Source: Rhodospirillaceae bacterium LM-1 (GTDB lineage: Bacteria; Pseudomonadota; Alphaproteobacteria; Rhodospirillales; WMHbin7). From it: a DNA stretch of 64,000 bases. The stretch spans positions 186,001 through 250,000 of the forward strand of contig CACUVI010000001.1 of the NCBI GenBank assembly GCA_902725215.1. Direction: 5' to 3'. Position numbers and translations under genes: made by a program. Below are positions 19,023 to 26,242 of the stretch, in pieces. The number at the start of each line of letters is the position of its first letter. Position 1 is the first letter of the stretch. Below the pieces are notes generated by a model, which saw only the letters and a list, made by a program, of their open reading frames with translations, did no database searches and was not told where the DNA came from.

Positions 19023-19592
19023 TCACAGATTTTTGGACAAGGTGAAGGCGCCGCGCAAATCGCCATCGGCAAAGCCGCGGGCGTGATCGTTGGGGTAGAG
19101 CGCGTCCAGTTTGGCGCTGACCTCGGGCTTCAGTTCCTTTCCATGGCAATTCAAGCACATGGGGGCGGTGGGAATCGCCTTCATGAAGCGGAAGCTCTTC
19201 TGGCCGTTCATGGTCACGATTTCGGCCTTGGCCAGCTTGTCGGGCGCCTCACCCTTGGCCTTGCGGGCCTCGAACTCGGCCAACGTCGCTTGTTCCCAGG
19301 CGTCGGGGGCGTTCTTCTGGTTGCGCAATTTCAGGCTGGTGCGACCCACCTGCCAGCCATTTTGCGACTTGGCCTTGGCAATGCCTGGCGCTTTTTCGTT
19401 GCAGACTCCGATGGCCGCCACGGGGCCTTGGGCGCTCATGGCGTTGACCAACTCTTCTTTCAGCGCTTCACCGAAACCCGCCGTGGTCTTGGCGGCCTCG
19501 GATTTCAGGCTGTCCATATCCTGGGCCAGGGCTGGCTGTGCCAGTCCGGTTAAGGCAAGCGTGCAGACGACGAGCATTCCTTTCTTGAACAT
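19023..19592 (-). CDS. DUF3365-type periplasmic c-haem protein
   Basis: A 189-residue exported protein. The signal peptide MFKKGMLVVCTLALTGLAQP ends at ALA-Q. A single c-type haem site, CLNCHG, lies near residue 147. The surrounding sequence (VNAMSAQGPVAAIGVCNEKA, GRTSLKLRNQKNAPDAWE) is that of the DUF3365/Tll0287-like family: PAS-like periplasmic haem sensors or electron carriers. It lies between DsrE-like and RHH genes on the same strand, so a redox-sensing role coupled to the RHH regulator is possible (inference). Confidence 0.85.
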   Translation of the reverse strand: MFKKGMLVVCTLALTGLAQPALAQDMDSLKSEAAKTTAGFGEALKEELVNAMSAQGPVAAIGVCNEKAPGIAKAKSQNGWQVGRTSLKLRNQKNAPDAWEQATLAEFEARKAKGEAPDKLAKAEIVTMNGQKSFRFMKAIPTAPMCLNCHGKELKPEVSAKLDALYPNDHARGFADGDLRGAFTLSKNL

Positions 19593-19633
19593 GTTGATGT
19601 CCTCCCTTGTTTCATTTTGATTGGCCTGTTTTT

Positions 19634-20131
19634 TTAGATGAACAGGTTGATGTCGCTTCCGGCCGCGATGTCGATATAGCTGGCGGCGCCAGCATATTCG
19701 ACGCCGTCGATCAGGTCGTCCTTGGTGAATTCGAACAGATCCAGCGTCATTTGGCAGGCGATAAAGCGGATGTCCAACTCCTGGGCCGCTTCACGCAATT
19801 CGCCGATGCTGGCCACGCCCTTCTTCTTGATCAGGCTTTTCATCATCGAGCTGCATAGGGCGTCGACGCCGGGCAGGGCGCTCATCAGATTGGGCATGGT
19901 CATATGCATGCCCATCATCGGCATTTGCATGGCCGGATTGCCCAAGGTCGAGATTTGCAGGTTCGAGACGTCCTTCTTCAAAAGCGTGATGCCGTAGAAG
20001 GTGAAGAACAGGCTGACCTGATGGCCCAGGCTGGCCGCCGTGGTGGCCAGGATGAAGGGCGGATAGGCCCAATCCAGGGTTCCCTTGGTCACGATCATGG
20101 TCATTTTCTTGGGCTGGGCCGTCTCGGTCAC
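19634..20131 (-). CDS. DsrE/DsrF/DrsH-like family protein
   Basis: A 165-residue cytosolic protein beginning with a DsrE-fold strand (MTMIVTKGTLDWAYPPFILA). It continues with GHQVSLFFTFYG, a Met-rich segment (PAMQMPMMGMHMTMPN), VDALCSSMMKSL, and a conserved Cys in IRFIACQMTLDLF. This is the DsrE2-like group linked to persulfide transfer and sulfur oxidation. The two cysteines and Met-rich loop suggest thiol or metal chemistry. First gene of the minus-strand DsrE-DUF3365-RHH group, divergent from the RnfD-like gene. Confidence 0.85.
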   Translation of the reverse strand: MTETAQPKKMTMIVTKGTLDWAYPPFILATTAASLGHQVSLFFTFYGITLLKKDVSNLQISTLGNPAMQMPMMGMHMTMPNLMSALPGVDALCSSMMKSLIKKKGVASIGELREAAQELDIRFIACQMTLDLFEFTKDDLIDGVEYAGAASYIDIAAGSDINLFI

Positions 20132-20355
20132 GTCATATCTCCATTAGCCAATGCTTATATTCATGGCCGAAGCTAGACGAATCCCCGGCCAGCAGGTAGT
20201 ACATGGATACGACCGACGACAACTCGCCGTGAAAGTTCGTTTTTTAGCTTTCGGGCGGCCATGGGGATGATGGTCATATTTTGGCCCGATTTCCCCCAGA
20301 TGGTAGTTGGGCGGCAGGGGGACTGGCTGCCAAGACACGTTCAAGGGGAATCCGC

Positions 20356-21186
20356 ATGCTCATGCAAATAGCCAGGGCGGTCGGCGATGCCAGGCATCTT
20401 CAAATCGCCATTCTGTGCGTTCTTCTGGCCGTGAATCTGCTGGGGGTCGATTTCGGCGCCGATCCGCTGGCGGCGCTGGTGGGGGCGGTTGCGGCACTTG
20501 CCACCCAGGCCGTTTGCTCGCGTCTGGTCGGCATGAAAACGGTGGAATGGCGCTCGGCGCTGATCGCCTCGCTGTCCTTGGCCTTGCTGCTGCGCGGCGA
20601 CGCGCTTTGGGTGCATGCCCTGGCGGCCAGCATCGCCGTGGCGTCGAAATTTCTGATCCGAGTGAATGACAAGCATATCTTCAATCCCTCGGCCCTGGGC
20701 ATCGCGGTGCTGATCTTCGCTACCGATCACGCCTGGGTGTCGCCCGGCCAATGGGGAACCAGCCTGTGGTTTGCCGCCTTGCTGACCTTCCTGGCCATGC
20801 TGGTGTTGCATGCGTCGAAGCGCACCGACATCGCGCTGTTTTATCTGGTCTGCCATACGGGACTTTTGCTGGGGCGCGCCTGGTGGTTGGGCGATCCGAT
20901 CGACATTCCGATCAATCAGTTGCAGAACGGATCGCTGCTGCTGTTCGCCTTCCTGATGATTTCTGATCCGCGCACGGTGCCCGACGCGCGTTTGGCAAGA
21001 TTTCTCTTTGCAGCTTCGGTTGCCGTGATCGCCCATATCCTGGCTTTCAAATTCCATCTTCGCCCGTCCTTGTACGCCGCCCTGATTCTGGCCTCGGCCT
21101 TCATTCCGCTTCTTGATCGCCTGTTGCCCGCCTCACGCTTCGAATGGACACCATCCAAACCCAAAGGAGACCTGCAGCCATGCTGA
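20356..21186 (+). CDS. RnfD/NqrB-like membrane protein
   Basis: A 276-residue membrane protein with about nine hydrophobic helices. The segments KHIFNPSALGIAVL and FLMISDPRTVPD correspond to the two conserved motifs of the NqrB/RnfD family, which bind covalent FMN and quinone in ion-pumping complexes. The usual (S/D)GAT flavinylation context is not obvious, and no other rnf or nqr genes are near, so this is a stand-alone member. Start ATG 20356 follows AAGGGG. Its 3' end overlaps the DUF2330 gene by seven bases, so the pair is co-translated. Confidence 0.8.
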   Translation: MLMQIARAVGDARHLQIAILCVLLAVNLLGVDFGADPLAALVGAVAALATQAVCSRLVGMKTVEWRSALIASLSLALLLRGDALWVHALAASIAVASKFLIRVNDKHIFNPSALGIAVLIFATDHAWVSPGQWGTSLWFAALLTFLAMLVLHASKRTDIALFYLVCHTGLLLGRAWWLGDPIDIPINQLQNGSLLLFAFLMISDPRTVPDARLARFLFAASVAVIAHILAFKFHLRPSLYAALILASAFIPLLDRLLPASRFEWTPSKPKGDLQPC

Positions 21187-22565
21187 CGACCCGATTCAAG
21201 CGAGCTTTTCTGCTGGCGGCATTCTCGTTTCTTGCGGCGGGCCAGGCCCAAGCCTTTTGCGGCTTTTATGTCGCCAAGGCCGACGCCAAGCTGTTCAACA
21301 AGGCCTCCAAGGTGGTGATCGCGCATCAGGCCCTGGGGCCGACGGAGCATGACATCGCCATCACCATGGCCAGCGATTACGAGGGCGATCCCAAGGAATT
21401 CGCCGTCGTCACACCGGTGCCGACCTTCATCGAGCGCAAGCAGATCGGCGTGGTCGAGATGGCCAGCATTGAGCATCTGGACGCTTATTCGGCGCCCAGG
21501 CTGGTCGAATATCACGACGCGAACCCCTGTGAAGTGCGCCGCGATATGGCCACGTCGTCGGCAGGCGCGCCCAAAATGGTAGCTCCGGGCGCCAGAGCCA
21601 GCATGGCCGAACGCCATCGGGGCGTGACCGTCGAAGCCACCTACGACGTTGGCGAATACGACGTCTCGATCCTGTCGGCCCAGGAAAGCGATGGTTTGGT
21701 CAATTGGCTGACCGACAACGGCTATCGCATGCCGGAAGGCGCCGATGCCGTGCTGGGCAGCTACATCAAGCAGAAGATGCGCTTCTTCATCGCCAAGGTG
21801 AATCTGGATCGCATGCAATTGATGGGGCAGGGCTTCCTGCGCCCGCTTCAGGTTCGCTACAAGTCGGAAAAGTTCATGATCCCCATTCGCCTGGGCACGC
21901 TGAACGCCACCGGCGCGCAGGATCTGATCGCCTTTGTCCTTAGCCCCAAGGGGCGCGTGGAAGTCACCAATTACCGCACTGCCGCCCTGCCCACCGGCAT
22001 GAGCGTTCCGCTTTATGTGAAGAAGGATTTCGGCGCCTTCTATAAGGCGATGTTCGAGCGCGAGGTGCAAAAGAACGACATGCGGGCCGTGTTCTTGGAA
22101 TATGCCTGGGACATGGGCTGGTGCGATCCCTGCGCCGCCGATCCCCTCAGCAAGAAGAAGCTGGTCGAATTGGGGGCGCGCTGGATCGACGGGGCCGAGG
22201 ACGTGCCCTTTACCGGCATGCGTTCCGGCGGCGAAACCGTTTACGTCACGCGCCTGCATGTGCGTTACGATGCCAAGAATTTCCCCGAAGATTTGATGCT
22301 TCAGGCAACGCCCAACCGCCAAAATTTCCAGGGCCGTTACGTGTTGCGCCATCCCTGGCGCGGCGAGGCCAATTGCAAGGCGGGCGACGCCTATTTCGAC
22401 GGCCTGCCCAACCGCTATTGGCACGAGGCTGAGACCCTGGCCGATCTGACCGGTTGGCGGAGCGAAGAGATCAAAACAAAGATGGAGGAAAGCGGCCAGT
22501 CCTTCGCCTCGCAGCGGGCCGGGGGCGTTGGTCCTTTCTTCCGACGCCTCTTTGGCGCCGAATAG
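21180..22565 (+). CDS. DUF2330-domain exported protein
   Basis: A 461-residue protein with a signal peptide (LLAAFSFLAAGQAQA, cleavage before FCGFYV). The mature part begins CGFYVAKADAKLFNKASKVV and continues with TPVPTFIERKQIGV, as in DUF2330 proteins. A C-terminal segment has WDMGWCDPCAADPLS with paired Cys residues. Biochemical function unknown; the family recurs next to RnfD-like genes, which suggests a periplasmic redox or assembly partner. Start ATG 21180 follows AAAGGAG. The island boundary (IS481 remnant) begins directly after its stop. Confidence 0.8.
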   Translation: MLTTRFKRAFLLAAFSFLAAGQAQAFCGFYVAKADAKLFNKASKVVIAHQALGPTEHDIAITMASDYEGDPKEFAVVTPVPTFIERKQIGVVEMASIEHLDAYSAPRLVEYHDANPCEVRRDMATSSAGAPKMVAPGARASMAERHRGVTVEATYDVGEYDVSILSAQESDGLVNWLTDNGYRMPEGADAVLGSYIKQKMRFFIAKVNLDRMQLMGQGFLRPLQVRYKSEKFMIPIRLGTLNATGAQDLIAFVLSPKGRVEVTNYRTAALPTGMSVPLYVKKDFGAFYKAMFEREVQKNDMRAVFLEYAWDMGWCDPCAADPLSKKKLVELGARWIDGAEDVPFTGMRSGGETVYVTRLHVRYDAKNFPEDLMLQATPNRQNFQGRYVLRHPWRGEANCKAGDAYFDGLPNRYWHEAETLADLTGWRSEEIKTKMEESGQSFASQRAGGVGPFFRRLFGAE

Positions 22566-22566
22566 G

Positions 22567-22747
22567 GGGGGGAAGCTCGGCATCAAGGAGGTCGATGACG
22601 GCATTTGGCTCGTCAGCTTTATGCGCTATGATCTCGGATATATCGATCTGGAACAAAAGACACTGCAAACAATCGACAACCCGTTCGGCTCGTGGTTGTC
22701 ACCCATGTCTTAGGTACAGATCGTTACCTATGTCTCCGGGTCGGACA
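22567..22747 (+). pseudogene. IS481-type transposase C-terminal remnant and right end
   Basis: The frame from 22567 to the stop at 22713 reads GGKLGIKEVDDGIWLVSFMR followed by YDLGYIDLEQKTL and DNPFGSWLSPMS. This is the C-terminal end typical of IS481-family (DDE integrase-core) transposases. The bases after the stop (TTACCTATGTCTCCGGGTCGGACA, to 22747) look like the right terminal repeat of such an element. The catalytic domain and left end are gone. The remnant abuts the stop of the DUF2330 gene through a run of Gs. Confidence 0.65.
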
Positions 22748-22752
22748 CACAA

Positions 22753-22836
22753 AATTGTCTCAAAGTTGGGGACTGGGTGGGATGCATCATCAACGGTATT
22801 GAGGGGCAGGTAGAGGCCTACTCGGAAGCGTCATAG
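22753..22836 (+). pseudogene. Possible C-terminal fragment of an unknown gene
   Basis: A short frame after the IS end reads NCLKVGDWVGCIINGIEGQ then VEAYSEAS and a stop. It has plausible protein composition but no start and no family I recognise. Its end overlaps the stop of the small Cys-rich gene on the other strand. It may be debris from a gene cut by the insertion. Confidence 0.2.
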
Positions 22837-23021
22837 AGATTTTGTTCGCCACGGGGACAATTCTCTCGAAGTAACAAAGCGCACCGATTGAGCGATCCGG
22901 CCCCAGTGCCAAAGCTTGTTTCTGAATGACCGCACTCGCCGCAAGTCACTTCAACCCCATCGACGGGGCCGTAATCTCCTTCAAGTTCAATATACTCTGT
23001 CGTTGTAGATATCTTCGTCAT
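22818..23021 (-). CDS. Small Cys-rich protein (phage/plasmid type)
   Basis: A 67-residue protein with four cysteines: CGECGHSETSFGTG, then RCALLLRENCPRGE. The C-x2-C pair followed by two spaced Cys suggests a small zinc-binding fold. Similar short proteins with an ENCP-x-GE ending occur on phages and mobile elements (recollection of family type, not a search). Start ATG 23021 follows AAAGGAATAAGG; the longer frame adds 48 residues that overlap the antitoxin gene and lack family character. Same strand as, and 49 bases downstream of, the toxin-antitoxin pair. Confidence 0.6.
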   Translation of the reverse strand: MTKISTTTEYIELEGDYGPVDGVEVTCGECGHSETSFGTGAGSLNRCALLLRENCPRGEQNLYDASE

Positions 23022-23070
23022 CCTTATTCCTTTCAAATGTCTGCTTCGACGAGAAGGGACTTGGCTGTGT

Positions 23071-23436
23071 CTACCCCACCAGCGCCAAGTCCATGCGCAG
23101 TTTGCGCACCAGAACCTTGGGTGCCACCGAGCGTTGCTTGCCGGGGACCAGTTCGACCAGACCATAGCGGCTCATGGTTCTCAGGGTGCGCGATAGGTTC
23201 GAGGCCTTGCGTCCGGTCAATTGCTCAAGTTCGGCCAGCGAGGCGGGGTGGCTTTCGTCGATGATGCGCAGCAGTTCGCGGTTCGGCTCGGACAACACGC
23301 GAGCCAAGGATTGCAGCGACGTGAACCAGATTTTCGGCTCACCCGGCTGGCGCTTGCGTTTGCCTTTGGCGATTTCCAGCGCTCGTTTGCGAAGCTGCTC
23401 GTGCGTGGCGATGCCCACCGAGATTTGTTCAGCCAT
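23071..23436 (-). CDS. HTH DNA-binding protein, putative antitoxin (HVO_A0114/TumA-like)
   Basis: A 121-residue winged-helix protein: LLRIIDESHPASLAELEQLT then GRKASNLSRTLRTMSRYGLV, a clear helix-turn-helix, preceded by a Lys/Arg-rich N-terminal part (KGKRKRQPGEPKIWF). The first 8 bases overlap the end of the TumE-like gene, so the two are translated together with toxin first. In this family the HTH protein neutralises the toxin and represses the operon. A candidate operator lies upstream of the pair. Pairing is seen; the antitoxin role is inferred from the family. Confidence 0.75.
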   Translation of the reverse strand: MAEQISVGIATHEQLRKRALEIAKGKRKRQPGEPKIWFTSLQSLARVLSEPNRELLRIIDESHPASLAELEQLTGRKASNLSRTLRTMSRYGLVELVPGKQRSVAPKVLVRKLRMDLALVG

Positions 23437-23797
23437 TTTCGTCTTGCTCCTTCACGATACGCGCAACGTCATCAAAGAAATCCGCAATCAACTTGGCGGC
23501 ATTGACGAAGGCATAAGGGCGGCCTTCGTCGGTATTGTCACGGTGCCAATGGTCGAACGACGCTTGGCGCTTGGCGAACCGGCTGCCCTTGGGTGCAACG
23601 GCATGGGCGTTGTCGTATCCCATCAAACGCTTGCCGTCCGGCGCATGCAGGGTCAGCGAATAGGATATGCCTTGCGGCTTTTCCGGCGTCGGCACAATGC
23701 GCTTAACCTTGAAGCGGGCCACGCAACCGTTGTCGTAGACAATGACCTCTCCATCAAGATCTAGGAGGTAGGCCAGGGCTTGATCCTTGACGGTCAT
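23429..23797 (-). CDS. TumE-family toxin (DUF6516-like)
   Basis: A 122-residue protein with the family hallmarks YDNAHAV in the middle, HWHRDNTDEGRPYAFVNAA, then LIADFFDDVARIV at the C-terminus. TumE-type proteins are toxins of type II toxin-antitoxin modules with an HTH antitoxin encoded downstream, exactly as here with an 8-base overlap. The His-Trp-His segment could be catalytic but is not established. Its promoter carries an inverted repeat between -35 and -10, consistent with autorepression by the complex. Confidence 0.75.
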   Translation of the reverse strand: MTVKDQALAYLLDLDGEVIVYDNGCVARFKVKRIVPTPEKPQGISYSLTLHAPDGKRLMGYDNAHAVAPKGSRFAKRQASFDHWHRDNTDEGRPYAFVNAAKLIADFFDDVARIVKEQDENG

Positions 23798-23803
23798 GAT
23801 TAA

Positions 23804-23832
23804 CTCATATCACTAACTGATATCATATTCAA
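23804..23832 (-). promoter_or_regulatory. Toxin-antitoxin promoter with inverted-repeat operator
   Basis: On the minus strand TTGAAT (23832-23827) and TATGAG (23809-23804) are separated by 17 bases, a plausible sigma70 promoter 6 bases upstream of the TumE-like ATG. The inverted repeat ATATCA (23807-23812) / TGATAT (23818-23823) overlaps the -10 and spacer, where a repressor would block RNA polymerase. The leader would be very short. Confidence 0.45.
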
Positions 23833-23845
23833 GATTGGAGCGTTG

Positions 23846-24020
23846 TCTTACGCCGCCGGGGCTGGACTCGAACCTCAATGTGATCGCCCGGAACATCCAG
23901 CGGGCCGAGTGGGGGCAGGGCACCATCCCCAGAAGCGACTACGAGGAAACCATCGCCCTGCGCAAAGAGGTCAACCGGGTGCTGCGGGATATAAGCAGGG
24001 TGATTGGGTTGTGGTTGTGA
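23846..24020 (+). pseudogene. Fragment resembling a MobC-type mobilisation protein C-terminus
   Basis: The frame ending at TGA 24018-24020 reads GLDSNLNVIARNIQRAEWGQ, then a charged helical stretch (YEETIALRKEVNRVLRDISR). The NLNxIAR segment resembles the conserved C-terminal motif of relaxosome accessory MobC proteins. There is no credible start or upstream domain, so I read it as a truncated remnant. It is GC-rich like the host, unlike the DNA that follows. Alternative: a short ORF without function. Confidence 0.35.
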
Positions 24021-24141
24021 TTCTTTCTGCACATCGCCAGCATAGCGAACGTTTGACAACCACTGATTTTTGTTAAATTGTATGAGTCAATCGAATGGTA
24101 GTTTTAGCATTTCATGAAACTGAGCAAGGGGTGTGTTTAGG

Positions 24142-25050
24142 ATGCCTCCGCCAACGCTAACAATAGATCAGATTCAGAATGCTTTTCCAGAAATAGAATT
24201 TATAGCCCCTCCAATCCCAGGTGGGCAGAAATTAGTGTTTATATGTAGAAAAGATGGCGAAGAATTTGTTCTGAAAGTACTTAAATCGCACCATGATGTT
24301 GATGACAGTACGATTGATACGTTAAATGATTTCTTTGACGAGGTGTTTGAGAGGGCAAAGCGTGAAGTTGATATTTTGTCAAGGTCTCGAAGTCAATTTC
24401 TTCCATCGCTAGGGCCGATTCCGCTTCAAAAACTATCAATTAACGGGTGTAATTTAGTAGTATTTTCTGAGGAGTTTATTGATGGAACGGATGTCGATAG
24501 GTTAATCCAAGACTGTTTTCAATTTAACTTAGGCGAGCTGATAAAAATTGGGATTGCTGTTGCTTCAGCCATTGGGGAACTCTGGAGTTATAATAGAACG
24601 CATAGAGATATTAAGCCACAAAATATAATGAGGCGCGCTAATGGTGAATATGTACTACTTGACCCGGGTATAGCTTTTGATTTAGACGACATTTCGTTAA
24701 CTTCTGACGGATTTATACCTCATACGCCAGGATTTATTGCACCTGAATGTTTAAATCTAGCGGCAAAGAGAGACACTGATTTCAGGTCCGATTTCTTCTT
24801 GTTGGGGATCGTACTCTATATATGCGCAAACAATGGGCTTCATCCATTTAAGGATAAGGCTGGCATATCAAGACAGGAAGTTAACTATAATATTCTCCAT
24901 AATGACCCACCAAGAATCAATTTAAGCACTGCGAATATAACAGATAGAATGGAGGGTATTATTCTTCGTCTTTTGAGTAAAAATAGGCACAGCAGATATA
25001 GAAGTGTAGAAAAGCTTATTCAAGATTTTGATGATGCGTCGGAGGTTTAA
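24142..25050 (+). CDS. Serine/threonine protein kinase-like protein of AT-rich cassette
   Basis: A 302-residue soluble protein kinase domain with no membrane segment or extra domain. Visible motifs: glycine-rich loop PIPGGQKLVF, the ATP-anchoring Lys of FVLKVLK (K45), a candidate helix-C Glu (E75), the catalytic loop HRDIKPQN (D156, N161), the metal-binding motif as DPG instead of DFG (D174), and APE at about 200-202. All catalytic residues are present, so it is probably active. ATG 24142 follows AAGGGG by ten bases; a GTG 9 bases upstream sits too close to it. Codon use is strongly AT-rich. One base separates its stop from the next gene. Substrate unknown; the partner proteins are the first guess. 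Confidence 0.82.
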   Translation: MPPPTLTIDQIQNAFPEIEFIAPPIPGGQKLVFICRKDGEEFVLKVLKSHHDVDDSTIDTLNDFFDEVFERAKREVDILSRSRSQFLPSLGPIPLQKLSINGCNLVVFSEEFIDGTDVDRLIQDCFQFNLGELIKIGIAVASAIGELWSYNRTHRDIKPQNIMRRANGEYVLLDPGIAFDLDDISLTSDGFIPHTPGFIAPECLNLAAKRDTDFRSDFFLLGIVLYICANNGLHPFKDKAGISRQEVNYNILHNDPPRINLSTANITDRMEGIILRLLSKNRHSRYRSVEKLIQDFDDASEV

Positions 25051-25051
25051 G

Positions 25052-26242
25052 ATGGCTTTATTGGCTCAGCATGGCTACGGTAAATCAACTAAGATAGACA
25101 CAGCGTTAGCAGAAGGTTTCATAGATGGAGCAATCTTTAGCCCACGGGATGAGACCCCTATCAATCTTGCCAATTATATTGAAAGCGTTGTTAATGGTTA
25201 TCCTGGGAAAATATTTTTTGTAGATCCGCAATTCTATGCTTCTACAATTCAAGAGCCAAAATTAGGCAAGTTATCGGACTATGAATATTTCAGGCCTGAG
25301 TTAACTTACAGAAATTTTGTCGCTCCGGCTTCGATAACGCGTTTTGTTTCAGATGTGTTGGAGTATCAGAGAGGATTATCTGTTACGCACATTTGTTCTC
25401 CTGTTGTTGCATTTGATAGTTTTATAGATAGATGGGCCTCTGTTGCACTAACTATGGCCCAAGCTTCAATTCAGAATCATTTGCAGAGCGGGGATAGCAG
25501 GCCGCTTCTAATTTCTTTTGTTATTTCTGAACAAGCGTTCAGAAATGCTTCGGAATTAGATGATTTTCTTAATATCATTACCGATCTAGATTGTGATGGC
25601 TTCTACATTATAATGAAAAGAGAGGATGGTGAATTTAATCAGACAATACACCAAGATGCTCTAACTGGATTACTTTATCTTAATCACATACTTACGAATT
25701 TAAATGATTATACGGTCTTTCATGGTTATTCTGATTTCATTTCAATACCTCTTCATGCAACAGGGGCCACAGGAACGGCTTGCGGCTGGCAATTCTCATT
25801 AAGGCGTTTTACGCTGAGGCGGTTTCAGCCTTCTGGAGGGGGAAGGCAGCCGCGCCCTCGTTACTCATCTTTGAATCTTTTCAACAGTATATTGATAAAC
25901 CCTGAGCTCGATCAGATTGCGGCACAAAGGCTACTGCGGTCTGTGCTTACTGGAACGAATTACGATGCTGTTCTCGGAGCTCGCTTACCACCAAGTTCAG
26001 CGCCTTGGTCTAACGAGACATCTTCTCTCCACCACTGGCAAACGCTTAAAATTGGTATTGATAGAATTATTGCCCTTCGATCAGGGGCTCAACGGCTCGA
26101 CGAATTTTCTAGGTTGCTTAGTACCGCCAGTGCGATGTATCAAAATATTTCGCACCAAAGAATCATTTTGCAGTCGTCAACTACACATATCAGCCAGTGG
26201 ATTACAGGATTTGGTGACTTCAGAGTTAAGGCTAGGTTATAA
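25052..26242 (+). CDS. Unknown 396-residue protein of AT-rich cassette
   Basis: A soluble protein I cannot assign. It opens MALLAQHGYGKSTKIDTAL, then DGAIFSPRDETPINLANYIE, FFVDPQFYAST, and near residues 235-275 HATGATGTACGWQFSLRRFT followed by a GGRQPRPRY segment. The spaced strand-helix pattern (GAIFSP, KIFFVDPQ, PLLISFVIS, GFYIIM, then the glycine-rich loop) suggests an alpha/beta barrel enzyme. The GYGKST near the start looks like a degenerate P-loop but lacks the first Gly. Start ATG 25052 follows a perfect GGAGG within the kinase 3' end, and lies one base after the kinase stop. AT-rich throughout. Probable operon partner of the kinase. Confidence 0.7.
   Translation: MALLAQHGYGKSTKIDTALAEGFIDGAIFSPRDETPINLANYIESVVNGYPGKIFFVDPQFYASTIQEPKLGKLSDYEYFRPELTYRNFVAPASITRFVSDVLEYQRGLSVTHICSPVVAFDSFIDRWASVALTMAQASIQNHLQSGDSRPLLISFVISEQAFRNASELDDFLNIITDLDCDGFYIIMKREDGEFNQTIHQDALTGLLYLNHILTNLNDYTVFHGYSDFISIPLHATGATGTACGWQFSLRRFTLRRFQPSGGGRQPRPRYSSLNLFNSILINPELDQIAAQRLLRSVLTGTNYDAVLGARLPPSSAPWSNETSSLHHWQTLKIGIDRIIALRSGAQRLDEFSRLLSTASAMYQNISHQRIILQSSTTHISQWITGFGDFRVKARL

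Larger units (their letters stand above)
23798..24141. other. Intergenic stretch between toxin-antitoxin pair and AT-rich cassette
   Basis: 344 bases containing the TA promoter/operator, a GC-rich mobilisation-like gene fragment (23846-24020), and then an abrupt shift to AT-rich DNA at about 24035 that continues through the kinase cassette. A TTGACA (24053-24058) could be a -35 box for the cassette, but no well-spaced -10 follows. The composition break at about 24035 may mark the edge of the cargo. Confidence 0.5.

Noticed and set aside
20916-22604. 562-codon minus-strand open frame across the DUF2330 gene
   Set aside because: Shadow frame; the plus strand has a signal peptide, Shine-Dalgarno and family sequence.
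23852-23880. GGCTGGACTCGAACC resembles a tRNA T-arm and could be a left attachment copy
   Set aside because: The flanks do not complete a T-stem, the sequence differs from the tRNA-Ser 3' end, and it sits in frame in a protein-like fragment.
25052-25110. P-loop (GYGKST) as evidence for an ATPase
   Set aside because: The first consensus Gly is Ala, no Walker B follows at a sensible distance, and the rest of the fold does not look like a P-loop NTPase.
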